DNA of 64,000 nt from Candidatus Saccharimonadota bacterium (lineage in GTDB: Bacteria; Patescibacteriota; Saccharimonadia; Saccharimonadales; Saccharimonadaceae), in assembly GCA_024402895.1 (NCBI GenBank), contig JAKSSX010000003.1:1-64000 (forward strand). The letters are read 5' to 3'. The translations under genes and the position numbers were made by a program. Of the stretch, positions 41,346 to 50,456 are shown piece after piece. Every line of letters begins with the position of its first letter. Position 1 is the stretch's first letter. Under the pieces are notes generated by a model. That model had not been told where the DNA came from and ran no database searches. It saw only the letters and a list, made by a program, of their open reading frames with translations.

Positions 41346-41929
41346 TGTTTAGCGGCATCGTAGGACTTGCGGTGGCGAAGGAAGTTGCATCTGCTCAAAT
41401 CGAGGTGCAACAGATTGCTGACAGGTCTTATTACGGTGGTGCGAGCTACGAGATTACTTATGACGTAAGTTCTCGTGGCGAAATTAAAGGTGATTTAGAG
41501 AATTTCCGTCATAAGGTGGCGGAAATTTTTGTGGATGCCAGAGGCTGGTCGCGCGCGGGCGTGAAGTTTACGGAAGTCGAGGAAGGTGGACGTCTGCATA
41601 TGGTTTTGGCGTCGCCGAGTGAAGTAAAGAAGGCTTCGCCGAGTGTTTGTTCGAGCGAGTTGAGCTGCCATGTGAATGAAACGATATACATTAATGATGA
41701 TCGCTGGAATGGTGCGTCGGAGGCTTATCGTGGACTGGGCGTTAGCGTGCCAAATTATCAGACGATGGTCGTGAACCATGAGGTTGGGCATTTTCTAGGA
41801 CATAATCATATGTCGAGCTGCGGCGTGAGCTCTGGTGTTGGGTCGATTATGATTGATAAAGCAGCAAATCTAGGCACTTGCTTGCCGACGTATTGGCCAT
41901 TGCCAAATGAATTGTGGGTGAAATTCTAA
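41345..41929 (+). CDS. DUF3152-like secreted zinc metalloprotease
   Basis: A 194-residue protein. The zinc motif VNHEVGHFLGHNHMSC-like (NHEVGHFLGHNHMS, about residues 142-155), a later SIMIDKAANLGTCLPTYWPLPNE and the N-terminal SYYGGASYEITYDV match the DUF3152 family found in actinobacteria. Catalysis is predicted from HExxHxxGHxH. A short hydrophobic start (GIVGLAVAKEVASA) may act as a signal segment. The GTG start overlaps the previous stop (TAGTG), so it is translated in coupling with the membrane protein. Confidence 0.75.
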   Translation: MFSGIVGLAVAKEVASAQIEVQQIADRSYYGGASYEITYDVSSRGEIKGDLENFRHKVAEIFVDARGWSRAGVKFTEVEEGGRLHMVLASPSEVKKASPSVCSSELSCHVNETIYINDDRWNGASEAYRGLGVSVPNYQTMVVNHEVGHFLGHNHMSSCGVSSGVGSIMIDKAANLGTCLPTYWPLPNELWVKF

Positions 41930-42651
41930 TGCGCAGAATGAAAGTCGAGAGAAGGCGTCGCGGGATGCCACAGGGAAAGAAGATTGCACTGATTTTGTTG
42001 GCTGGCGTGATTGTTTTGGTTGGCGTATTTTCTGCGCTTGCAATTACGCGCAAAAAGTTGAGCTTCGACGAGGCGCGTGACGCAGTTGCTGAAATCGCAA
42101 AGACGCGCGAGATTTTTGATGGATTCTTTGATGCGAAGATCGAGAGCATTGAGTTTGATGATAAGGCGAATGCTCAGATTGCTGAGTTTGAGACTGCGTT
42201 GGAAAAATGCGGGAATTATATGACTTCGCTTAGTGCATCGAGCACGATGGAGAACGTGAAGGTTGCCGAAAAATATGAGGCTGTGAAGGCAGAATATGGC
42301 AAGATTGAGAAGATTGGTGAGATTTGGAGAGATGTGAAATCTTTGACGAATTTGACGGATGAGGGGATTGAGAAATTATCTAAATCTCAGAGTGAGGCTT
42401 TGCGTGTTTTAGCTGAGGAATTGAAGGAATATCGCGCGGAAGTAGCGAATTTTAAAAAGAAATATGGCTCGAACGTGGCGCAGACGGACAAAATGATGGA
42501 AGAATACGGAAAAATGCAGGCAATTGGCGAAGATTTGGATAAAAAATACACAAGTATTTCTCTAGATGACGTTTTAGGAATGTCAAGAGATGATATTTCT
42601 GGATTTTATGAGAAAATAGAAGAGTTGAATAGAGCATTGTCAGAAAAATGA
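41929..42651 (+). CDS. Single-pass membrane protein with a long coiled coil
   Basis: A 240-residue protein. A very basic start (RRMKVERRRRG) precedes one membrane helix at about residues 19-41 (ALILLAGVIVLVGVFSALAI-like). The rest is charged helix, probably coiled coil (EIAKTREIFDGFFDAKIESIEFDD, AEELKEYRAEVANFKKKYG). The ATG at 41929 overlaps the previous stop (TAATG). The function is unknown; it is coupled to the metalloprotease before it and to the lipid kinase after it. Confidence 0.6.
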   Translation: MRRMKVERRRRGMPQGKKIALILLAGVIVLVGVFSALAITRKKLSFDEARDAVAEIAKTREIFDGFFDAKIESIEFDDKANAQIAEFETALEKCGNYMTSLSASSTMENVKVAEKYEAVKAEYGKIEKIGEIWRDVKSLTNLTDEGIEKLSKSQSEALRVLAEELKEYRAEVANFKKKYGSNVAQTDKMMEEYGKMQAIGEDLDKKYTSISLDDVLGMSRDDISGFYEKIEELNRALSEK

Positions 42652-43565
42652 AACGTTTATTTATTGTTTATAATCCACGCAGTTCGCATTACGAAAAAGT
42701 AAAAAGCGATATTATTGACCGTCTAAAAAGCCTAAAAGGCGTTATGATCGGTAAGTTTGAGGTGGCTGCGACAAATGTTGATGATAATGCAAAGAGACTT
42801 TCGAAGATTTTGTCGGACGGTGATCTCGTGATTGCTGCTGGCGGTGATGGTACTGCAAATATCGCGATGAACGGCATTATGCTTTCCGGCGCAGAAAACG
42901 TGAAATTTGGCGTGATAGGCTATGGTAACTTTAATGATGTTGCGCGCACTTTTGGTAATTTGAAACTTGAAGATATTTTGAAGGGTAGCGTAAAGAAAGT
43001 TTATCCTTTGGAATGCAAGATCAATCGCAAACATTGGCGCTATGGTATGTGTTACTTTACGCTTGGCATGTTTGCTGAGGCTTGCGCTGTGTTTGATGCG
43101 CCAAAGACGAGGAAGACTTTGCGTAAGGGTGGCCGCAAGACGATTTATAGCCTTATGACTTTGATTAAGTGGTGGCTCAAGAATCGCCATCGCCAGTTCT
43201 TGCCGGAATCATTCCAGCTTGGCGACTCGACTCAGGAGTTCATGGAATGTAAGAAGATTTCTGATTACATGGCTATTAATGGTCGCACGGTTGCGAAGAT
43301 TATGAAGGGCTCGGATTGGTTTACGAAGAAAGATAATTTCTTGAGCATGACCGGTAAGATGACTAAGTTTGGCAAGCTCGCTTCGATGATGACGAAATCT
43401 GTATTTAAGCGCATTCCTGGTGTTGAGAGTGATTATGATTGTCTAGTTTTTTCTAAAGAGACGGAAATTATGATTCAGGCGGAAGGCGAATATAAGAAGA
43501 TTTCTGGCGTGAGAACGGTGGAGATTTCTAAGGTTGAGAAACCATTGTTGGTGGTTACGAAATGA
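42648..43565 (+). CDS. Diacylglycerol kinase-family lipid kinase
   Basis: A 305-residue protein of the DAGK catalytic domain family (DgkB/YegS-like). It shows LFIVYNPRSSHYEKV, the nucleotide-binding VIAAGGDGTANIAMNGIM (GGDGT, about residue 67) and FGVIGYGNFNDVARTFG, then the beta-sandwich half. The usual reading GTGNDFAR is GYGNFNDVAR here. It would phosphorylate a membrane lipid at the inner leaflet. It overlaps both neighbours by four bases (ATGA). Confidence 0.85.
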   Translation: MKRLFIVYNPRSSHYEKVKSDIIDRLKSLKGVMIGKFEVAATNVDDNAKRLSKILSDGDLVIAAGGDGTANIAMNGIMLSGAENVKFGVIGYGNFNDVARTFGNLKLEDILKGSVKKVYPLECKINRKHWRYGMCYFTLGMFAEACAVFDAPKTRKTLRKGGRKTIYSLMTLIKWWLKNRHRQFLPESFQLGDSTQEFMECKKISDYMAINGRTVAKIMKGSDWFTKKDNFLSMTGKMTKFGKLASMMTKSVFKRIPGVESDYDCLVFSKETEIMIQAEGEYKKISGVRTVEISKVEKPLLVVTK

Positions 43566-44122
43566 ACGAAGTAGTTGGTAGAGCGGAGTATAAGATTGCG
43601 GATGCGGCGAAAGCGCTGAAAGCGGATTTTCGCGGCAAGGTAGTGCTTGATATCGGCTCTTCGACTGGCGGTTTTACGGAGTTTGCGCTGCGTAATGGTG
43701 CAGCGAAGGTGATTGCCGTAGAAAAGGGGACCGGTCAGATGAAGGCGCCGCTTCGTTTCGATCCTCGCATTGAATTGCATGAGAAAACCGACATCTTTGA
43801 GTTCAGTTTAGACGAGCAGGTAGACTTGGTTTTGGCGGATGTGAGCTTCGTGAGCTTGCGCAAGGTTTTGGATTATGCGAAGCGTGAGCTTTGCGGTGCT
43901 GGAACCGAATTCTTGGTAATGTTGAAGCCGCAGTTTGAGGCGCGCCCGTTCCAGTTGAAGAATGGCGTAATTAAGAACAATAAGATGCGTCGTGATATCA
44001 TTGCTGATTTCGAGCTTTGGCTAAAAACGAATGGTTTTGTGATTATAGGGAAGCGTGATAACGAGGTTGCGGGACGCTTCGGAAACGTCGAAAGATTCTA
44101 CTCGCTTAAATTAGCGAAATAA
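43562..44122 (+). CDS. TlyA-like rRNA 2'-O-methyltransferase lacking the S4 domain
   Basis: A 186-residue FtsJ/TlyA-type methyltransferase. VVLDIGSSTGGFTEFALRNGAAKV is the AdoMet loop; the K-D-K-E catalytic set can be placed in YKIADA, VLADVSFVSL, LVMLKPQFEA and NVERFYSL. Classical TlyA proteins are ~270 residues with an N-terminal S4 RNA-binding domain; that domain is absent here and no upstream frame encodes it. The target could be 16S or 23S rRNA. It is the last gene of the run. Confidence 0.85.
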   Translation: MNEVVGRAEYKIADAAKALKADFRGKVVLDIGSSTGGFTEFALRNGAAKVIAVEKGTGQMKAPLRFDPRIELHEKTDIFEFSLDEQVDLVLADVSFVSLRKVLDYAKRELCGAGTEFLVMLKPQFEARPFQLKNGVIKNNKMRRDIIADFELWLKTNGFVIIGKRDNEVAGRFGNVERFYSLKLAK

Positions 44123-44148
44123 AAAATACCCCCGAAGGGGTATTTTTA
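44121..44148. terminator. Bidirectional terminator
   Basis: AAAAATACCCC-CGAA-GGGGTATTTTT lies between two convergent genes. Confidence 0.88.
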
Positions 44149-44150
44149 AA

Positions 44151-44900
44151 CTAAGCAGATTGCGGTTCCGTTTCTTCGGAAGCTGCAATTAGAAGAGCTT
44201 CACCGATTTTCTTGGTTTTTTGTTCTGGTGTTTCGGCTGCGCCTTCTACAACTTCATAAGTAGCAAAGTCATTTGCACTTAACACGTAACGGTTGTCTGG
44301 TGAGATAGAGTCCATAGTTTCGTCTTCACAGGCAGCACAGAAATAACATTCTTCGTCGCCGTTTTGAGGACCGCCCCATGGAGCTTCAATTACGATAGGG
44401 GAACCAGTAGGGTTCTTGATAATGCGAGCTTTACCTTTAGCGCGGAACTGACCTGGCTGATCGGTAGATTCATAACGTTTTTTGAAGGTTTCATCTGGAA
44501 CTGGATAGTTGTTGGCGCGGTCGCCTTCTTGCTGAGTAGGGTTAGTAACAATCCATTCGCCAGGAACTACTGGGCGAGTATCTTCAATGGCTGCTTGGCG
44601 ATCAGCGCCTTCGCCACGCATAACCCAAGTTGTAATAAGATATTGACCGGATTTTTCGTCGTATGTTACATCGAGATTTTCATATTCGCCAGCAGCAAGA
44701 CCAGCTTCAGTGACCTGAATAGCATCTACGACTTTTTTCTTGATGAAGTATTCTGCGTTTTTAAAGAGATCGGTATATTCTGCGGATTTGAGATCAACTT
44801 GCAATTCTTTTTTAGCTTCTGTCTCAATTTGATTATTCACGTCCTCTGGTGTAGGGGTAGATTCTTCAATTGGGGTTATTTTTGCAAATTTTTCGCTCAT
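44151..44900 (-). CDS. Unknown protein with a PGDYIV-like domain
   Basis: A 249-residue cytosolic protein. The centre reads VVPGEWIVTNPTQQEGDRANNYPVPDETFKKRYEST, which resembles the small domain (PGDYIVTG...YPI...F...Y) seen in phage- and mobile-element-linked proteins. It also carries ECYFCAACEDE, a Cys pair that might bind metal. The start at ATG 44900 (MSEKFAK) has CGGAG upstream. The promoter is of the TTGACA-17-TATACT class shared with the unknown genes at 20-23 kb. Function unknown. Confidence 0.55.
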   Translation of the reverse strand: MSEKFAKITPIEESTPTPEDVNNQIETEAKKELQVDLKSAEYTDLFKNAEYFIKKKVVDAIQVTEAGLAAGEYENLDVTYDEKSGQYLITTWVMRGEGADRQAAIEDTRPVVPGEWIVTNPTQQEGDRANNYPVPDETFKKRYESTDQPGQFRAKGKARIIKNPTGSPIVIEAPWGGPQNGDEECYFCAACEDETMDSISPDNRYVLSANDFATYEVVEGAAETPEQKTKKIGEALLIAASEETEPQSA

Positions 44901-44953
44901 TTTATCTCCGTGTTTGTTTTTTATCATTTATTTCAATGATACCCAATATTATT

Positions 44954-44982
44954 AGTATAGCAAAAAACTTATGTTTTGTCAA
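44954..44982 (-). promoter_or_regulatory. Promoter TTGACA-17-TATACT
   Basis: TTGACA (44977-44982) and extended -10 TGCTATACT (-10 at 44954-44959) on the minus strand. Confidence 0.72.
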
Positions 44983-45038
44983 GGTGGATGGCGACTAAAG
45001 ATGGTGTTAACGGGGGAGAGACGTGGTAAAATATTGAT

Positions 45039-48000
45039 ATGGCAGAGGAGGTCCAACTTAAGGCGAGTGATTTCGTACACTTGCATAACCACACACACTA
45101 CTCGCTTCTTGATGGCTTGACGAAGGTCGACGAATTAGTTGGTCTCGTTAAGGAAACGGGCATGGAAGCGGTGGCGGTTACTGATCACGGCACGATGTCT
45201 GGTTTGATTGAGCTTTACAAGATGGCGAAAGACGCCGGCGTGAAGCCGATTTTGGGCCTTGAGGCTTATGTTGCGGCGCGCAATCTTGAAGATCGTGATC
45301 CGGCTTACGATAAGGAGCGCTTTCATATTACGCTTCTTGCGCAGACGAATCAGGGTTTTGAAAACTTGTGCCGCATGATGACGATTGCGGAAACGGACGG
45401 TAAATATTACAAGCCACGTATCGACCATCGCGTGATGGAAGAGTATAACGAGGGCGTAATTTGTTTGTCCGGTTGTGCTGGTTCTGAGATTTCGATGGCG
45501 ATTCGTAATGATGATTTGGATCGCGCACGTGAATTGATTAAATGGTATTCCGGCGTTTTTAAGGATCGTTTCTATTTGGAAATGCAGGATCATGGTCATC
45601 CAGATTCGCCAACGCATTGGGATGTTCAGAACAAGATTAATAATCAGCTGATGGAATTCTCGAAAGAGTTTAATTTGCCGTTGGTCGTGACTTGCGATGC
45701 GCACTACATCAAGCATGAAGATACTGATGCGCATGAGGTTTTGCTTTGTATTGGTACCGGTGCGCGCATTACCGATGAGAAGCGCATGACTTTGAAGGAT
45801 TTTCAGCTTCACGTGATTACGCCAGACGAACTTTTACCTCGCTGGCAGAAGACTTGTCCTGAGGCGATTCTCAATACGAAGAAGATTGCGGATTCTTGTG
45901 ATGTGACGATTGATCTTGGTCGTATTTTGATTCCGAAATTCCCGATTGATACGGGTGAGACCGAGAAGGAGTATTTGGATAAGATGGTGTTCCGCGGTTT
46001 GGCGGAGCGTTATGGCTATCTTTCGAAGGAAGAGGCTTGGACAAAGGAAGTGGCGGAGATTCGTCCGTTGCTCTCGAAAGAGATTTTGGAACGCATCGAT
46101 TACGAGCTTTCCGTTGTCGATAAGATGGGCTATAACGGCTACTTCTTGATTGTTCAGGACTTCATCAACTGGGGTAAGAATCAGGGAATTATTTATGGTC
46201 CTGGTCGTGGTTCGGCGGCAGGTTCGTTGTTGGCTTATGCAATTCATATTACTGACTTGGATCCGTTGAAGTATGATTTGCTCTTTGAGCGCTTCTTGAA
46301 CCCAGATCGTATTTCCATGCCGGATATCGATACCGATATTCAGGATAACCGCCGTGATGAGGTTATTGAATATTGTACGCGCAAGTATGGTAAGGGTCGC
46401 GTGGGTAACATTGTTACCTTCGGTAAGATGATGGCAAAGAACGCGGTGCGCGATGTGGCGCGTGTGTTGGATGTGCCTTATGCTGAGGCGGATAGAATTG
46501 CGAAGTTGGTGCCAGATCCAGTGATGGGTCACCACGTGAAGTTGAAAGATGCGATCGTAAATGAGCCGGATCTTAAGAGGGAATATGAGACGAATCCAAC
46601 CGTGAAGGAAGTGATTGATCTTGCAATGCGCCTCGAGGGCACGATTCGTTCGCATGGTGTTCACGCTTGTGGTGTCGTTATTGCGCCAGATGATTTGGTG
46701 AAGTACTTGCCGATGGAAGTTTCGGCGAAAGGCCCGCTAACTACGCAGTATCCTGGTCCTCAGGTCGAGGAACTTGGCCTTCTTAAGATGGACTTTTTGG
46801 GTCTATCTAACCTTTCTGTGATCCAGCAGGCGCTTCGCATTATTAAGAAGGTTCATGGCAAGACAATCGATATGAACAAGGTGCCGCTCGACGACGATAA
46901 GGTTTATGAGCTTTTCCGTCGTGGCGATACAACAGGCGTCTTCCAGTTTGAATCTGCGGGTATGAAGCGCTATCTTCGTGAGCTTCAGCCTACCGAGTTT
47001 GATGATCTTATTGCTATGAATGCATTGTATCGTCCTGGTCCAATGCAGTTTATTGAGAGCTTCATTAAACGTAAACATGGCGAAGAGCCGATTACTTATC
47101 TTCATCCTGGTCTTGAGAACTCGCTAAAGAGCACCTATGGTATTTTGATTTACCAGGAGCAGTTCATGCAGGCGTCGAAGGAATGGTGTGGCTTTACCGG
47201 CGGTCAGGCGGATACTTTGCGCAAGGCGGTAGGTAAGAAGAAGATTGACCTCATGAACAAGGTTAAGCCTGAGTTCATTAAGGGTGCCGTTGAGATTGGT
47301 GGCGCGACTGAGGAAATTGCGGAGACTTTCTGGAGTCAGCTTCTAGAATTCGCGAACTACTGTTTCAACAAGAGTCACGCGGCATGTTATGCTTTGGTTG
47401 CTTATTGGACGGCTTATTTGAAAGCTTATTATCCTGATGCATTTATGGCGGCTTTGATGACGGCCGATATGCGCTGGACTGATCGTCTTGCGATTGAGAT
47501 GACCGAATGTAAGCATATGGGAATCCAGGTGCTTGGTCCTGATATTAATGAGTCTTATGCTGACTTCGCAACAGTAGGTAAAGAGAAGAAGGTTCGCTTT
47601 GGCCTTGCTGCGATTAAGGGTATGGGTAAGGCGCTTGCCGAGGAAGTGATCGAGGAGCGCGAAAAGAATGGTCCGTTTAAGTCGATTTGTGATTTCGCGA
47701 AGCGCGTAAATGCGACGAAGTTTAACAAGAAGTCTTGGGAATCAGCAATTAAGACTGGTGCTTTCGATAGCTTTGGCGATCGTTCGGACTTGTTGTTTAA
47801 CCTTGATAAGGTTCAGGCTTACGGCAACAAGATGCAGAAGGATGCTGCGTCTGGCCAGACGGATTTGTTTGGTATGATGGGAGCTGCAGCGGAAATTCCA
47901 GAGGTAGAGATTCAGCCGGCTCCGACTAAATTTACCGACAAAGAGATGTTGATGTGGGAGCGCGATTTGATGGGCCTCTATATCTCGGCACATCCACTCG

Positions 48001-48755
48001 ATAAGTATGATACTTATTTCCAAGAGCAGACGATGCCGACGAATGAGATTAAGCCAAATCTCGATGGTGCTTCGGTGATTGTTGGTGGCTTGATTACGGG
48101 TGTTCGCACACTTATTACGAAGTCTGGTTCGAAGATGGCCTTCGTGAAAATTGAGGATAAGGTTGGCGAAATCGAGATTACGGTCTTCCCAAGAACCTTC
48201 GAAGAAGTTGGCGCAAAGCTTATTACTGATACTGTTGTGAAAGTCTCTGGTAAGGTTAATGCGCGTGATCGTGATGGCAATTTGACTGATGAGGCGAAGA
48301 TTAATGCCGAAGAAATTACGGTCGTTACAGATGAAGAGTTGGAAACTTATGAGTCTACGGGCGCAACTTTGAAGACTCCTACAAAGGGTGTTGCTCCGCA
48401 AAAGCCACGCGGAAAGACTGCGGCTACGTCAGTAGGCGGCGGTGGTGGCGGAGGGGGCGGTTATCGCCGTTCTTCCGAGAAGCCAGCTAACCAGTTTAAG
48501 ACTTCCGAGAGTGAGATAAATGCGCAGCCGGTCAAGCCGAAGAAACTCTTTGTGCGTGTCGAAGATTCGTCTGATACGAAAGCATTGATGGGCTTGAAGA
48601 AGATTTGTGGAACTTATCTTGGTCTATCTGAAGTAATCTTGGTGATTGGTCCAGATAAGAAAGCAATGCGTATGCCATTTAGAGTAGAGATAGAAGATGT
48701 CCTATTGTCCGGTTTACGCGAGATATTCGGCGACGAAAACGTTGTAGCGAAATAG
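45039..48755 (+). CDS. dnaE: DNA polymerase III alpha subunit
   Basis: A 1238-residue replicative polymerase. The N-terminal PHP domain shows VHLHNHTHYSLLDG and AVTDHGTMSG; the polymerase core has GPGRGSAAGSLLAYA and the catalytic acids in MPDIDTDIQD, with VTFGKMMAKNAVRDVARVL and SHGVHACGVVIAP. Tandem HhH and an OB-fold (ASVIVGGLITGVRT) follow. Near the end an eight-Gly linker separates a short C-terminal domain. TAAAAT ends six bases before the ATG (leaderless). Normal length for DnaE1. Confidence 0.97.
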   Translation: MAEEVQLKASDFVHLHNHTHYSLLDGLTKVDELVGLVKETGMEAVAVTDHGTMSGLIELYKMAKDAGVKPILGLEAYVAARNLEDRDPAYDKERFHITLLAQTNQGFENLCRMMTIAETDGKYYKPRIDHRVMEEYNEGVICLSGCAGSEISMAIRNDDLDRARELIKWYSGVFKDRFYLEMQDHGHPDSPTHWDVQNKINNQLMEFSKEFNLPLVVTCDAHYIKHEDTDAHEVLLCIGTGARITDEKRMTLKDFQLHVITPDELLPRWQKTCPEAILNTKKIADSCDVTIDLGRILIPKFPIDTGETEKEYLDKMVFRGLAERYGYLSKEEAWTKEVAEIRPLLSKEILERIDYELSVVDKMGYNGYFLIVQDFINWGKNQGIIYGPGRGSAAGSLLAYAIHITDLDPLKYDLLFERFLNPDRISMPDIDTDIQDNRRDEVIEYCTRKYGKGRVGNIVTFGKMMAKNAVRDVARVLDVPYAEADRIAKLVPDPVMGHHVKLKDAIVNEPDLKREYETNPTVKEVIDLAMRLEGTIRSHGVHACGVVIAPDDLVKYLPMEVSAKGPLTTQYPGPQVEELGLLKMDFLGLSNLSVIQQALRIIKKVHGKTIDMNKVPLDDDKVYELFRRGDTTGVFQFESAGMKRYLRELQPTEFDDLIAMNALYRPGPMQFIESFIKRKHGEEPITYLHPGLENSLKSTYGILIYQEQFMQASKEWCGFTGGQADTLRKAVGKKKIDLMNKVKPEFIKGAVEIGGATEEIAETFWSQLLEFANYCFNKSHAACYALVAYWTAYLKAYYPDAFMAALMTADMRWTDRLAIEMTECKHMGIQVLGPDINESYADFATVGKEKKVRFGLAAIKGMGKALAEEVIEEREKNGPFKSICDFAKRVNATKFNKKSWESAIKTGAFDSFGDRSDLLFNLDKVQAYGNKMQKDAASGQTDLFGMMGAAAEIPEVEIQPAPTKFTDKEMLMWERDLMGLYISAHPLDKYDTYFQEQTMPTNEIKPNLDGASVIVGGLITGVRTLITKSGSKMAFVKIEDKVGEIEITVFPRTFEEVGAKLITDTVVKVSGKVNARDRDGNLTDEAKINAEEITVVTDEELETYESTGATLKTPTKGVAPQKPRGKTAATSVGGGGGGGGGYRRSSEKPANQFKTSESEINAQPVKPKKLFVRVEDSSDTKALMGLKKICGTYLGLSEVILVIGPDKKAMRMPFRVEIEDVLLSGLREIFGDENVVAK

Positions 48756-48785
48756 AAAAATCCACCTCGTTGAGGTGGATTTTTG
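48754..48785. terminator. Bidirectional terminator
   Basis: AAAAATCCACCTC-GTT-GAGGTGGATTTTT, a perfect 13-bp stem between dnaE and the convergent LOG-family gene. Confidence 0.9.
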
Positions 48786-48790
48786 ATGAA

Positions 48791-49501
48791 TTATTTGTTG
48801 ATCGGATTGTTGTAGAGATTGTCGTAGATGCTTGGGTGGCCAATCTTGTTGGCTGCCTTTACGACCTCTGTAATATCGTCAGTAATCTTGTAGATTTTAC
48901 GGTCTGCAGGATTGATAGTGCCGAGTTTCTGCATCTTGGTTTCGAAGTAACGATCAAGTGGTTTCCAGAAGCTCTTGCCGATGAGGAACATTGGCATCTT
49001 TGGCATCTTGTTTTCCTGCATGAGGATAAGGATCTCGGAGAATTCGTCGAGAGTGCCGAAACCGCCAGGGAAGAAGACATAAACTTTACTTGCGATGGTG
49101 AGCATAACTTTGCGAGCAAAGAAGTAATGGAATTCGATAGAATCGGTTACGTAAGGATTGATGTGCTGCTCGTGCGGGAGCTCAATGTTGAGACCGACGC
49201 TGCGGCCACCTGCTTCGTAAGCGCCCTTGTTAGCTGCCTGCATAATGCTTGGGCCGCCGCCGGAAATGACTGCGTGACCGTTCTGTGCGAGCATGAAGCC
49301 GAGCTTTTCGGCAAGTTTGCACCATTTGCCGTCTTCGGGCAAGCGAGCGGAACCGAAAATAGATACGCCCTGTGCGAAGGTGCGAACCTTAGCGAGACCT
49401 TGTTCGAGGTCTTTTGCGTAGCGAAGAGAGCGTTCGACGTCTTCTGCGTTAAGTTTTTCGTTTGCGATAGCATCAAGCCAGTTGGTGATTGCTTCGTCCA
49501 T
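48791..49501 (-). CDS. LOG-family (TIGR00730-type) nucleotide phosphoribohydrolase-like protein
   Basis: A 236-residue Rossmann-fold protein. SIFGSARLPEDGKW, VISGGGPSIMQAANKGAYEAGG and the signature VFFPGGFGTLDEFSEI (PGGxGTxxE) identify the family, whose members cleave nucleoside monophosphates to base and ribose phosphate. It is the last gene of the sugar-phosphate operon, one base after pfkB, which suits a role in nucleotide or ribose recycling. GGAGG lies upstream of the ATG. Confidence 0.9.
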   Translation of the reverse strand: MDEAITNWLDAIANEKLNAEDVERSLRYAKDLEQGLAKVRTFAQGVSIFGSARLPEDGKWCKLAEKLGFMLAQNGHAVISGGGPSIMQAANKGAYEAGGRSVGLNIELPHEQHINPYVTDSIEFHYFFARKVMLTIASKVYVFFPGGFGTLDEFSEILILMQENKMPKMPMFLIGKSFWKPLDRYFETKMQKLGTINPADRKIYKITDDITEVVKAANKIGHPSIYDNLYNNPINK

Positions 49502-49502
49502 G

Positions 49503-50456
49503 TTAGCGTACCTCCTCTATAGGCATGTTATGTAATTTTGCGTGTTTGTTTAGGATACCATCCTTGCTACCGATGTGCTGAACTACGGATGTAGAGTTTG
49601 CGCTAGCGAAGATGAGAGAATCTTTGAATGATTTGCCGTCGGCGAAAGCGGTTAGGAAGCCGGAGCCGAATGCGTCGCCGGCGCCAGTGGAATCTTTAAT
49701 TTTGACGTCTTCATAGAGACCGGCGCGGTAGATTTCTTTGCCATCGGCTGCGATTGCACCCTGATTGCCGTCGGTAACAATAACGTATGGAACGTAATTT
49801 TTGAGTTTTGAAACTAGCTCAGTTAGTACGTGGCCTTCGACGATTTCCTTGGCTTCTTTCTTGTTGACGAGAAGAACATCTACGTCGGAGAGAAGACCGA
49901 GAAGTTTACGAGTATGCTCGAGCTCGAGATTGCCTGGATTGAACATGATTTTCGCGCCAAGAGACTTTGCCTTGGTGAAAAATTGATCAAGCATGTCCAT
50001 GTCGCCGCGGAAAGTCGTAACGTAAACCCAGTCAGGATAGATAGTATCTAAATCATCTGGATTTAGGGAATTGAAGTGCGCACTAGCGCCACGGCAGGTT
50101 AGAATCGTGCGTTCGCCGCTAGGAGCGAGAAGAACGACGGAATAGCCAGTTTGGCATTTATCTAAATAAGTGACATAGCTAGAATCGATGCCTTCATCGT
50201 CGAGGGAATTGATAATAGCTTGGCCAGCCGGATCATTGGCGATACAGCCCATGAAAATAGATTCGTGACCATAACGCGCAAAGGTGGTTGCTGCATTTGT
50301 TGCGCCGCCACCGGTGCCGAATTTGATTTTGTCGATATCGACTTTGGTGCCTAGCTCGATTTGATTGAAAAAGCCACGACTATTAGTGCCAAAGTCGTCA
50401 TGATCGATAAGATAGACGTCTTGAAGAGCGGCGCCAATACTAACAATACGTGCCAT
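49503..50456 (-). CDS. PfkB-family carbohydrate kinase
   Basis: A 317-residue ribokinase-like kinase. The N-terminal motif region (IKFGTGGGATNAATTFARYGHESIFMGCIANDPAG) and the C-terminal anion-hole motif DSTGAGDAFGSGFLTAF, with the catalytic Asp, are clear. It could act on ribose, fructose or a nucleoside; the operon context (rpe, rpiB, LOG) favours a pentose or nucleoside. It overlaps rpe by one base (TAATG). Confidence 0.9.
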   Translation of the reverse strand: MARIVSIGAALQDVYLIDHDDFGTNSRGFFNQIELGTKVDIDKIKFGTGGGATNAATTFARYGHESIFMGCIANDPAGQAIINSLDDEGIDSSYVTYLDKCQTGYSVVLLAPSGERTILTCRGASAHFNSLNPDDLDTIYPDWVYVTTFRGDMDMLDQFFTKAKSLGAKIMFNPGNLELEHTRKLLGLLSDVDVLLVNKKEAKEIVEGHVLTELVSKLKNYVPYVIVTDGNQGAIAADGKEIYRAGLYEDVKIKDSTGAGDAFGSGFLTAFADGKSFKDSLIFASANSTSVVQHIGSKDGILNKHAKLHNMPIEEVR

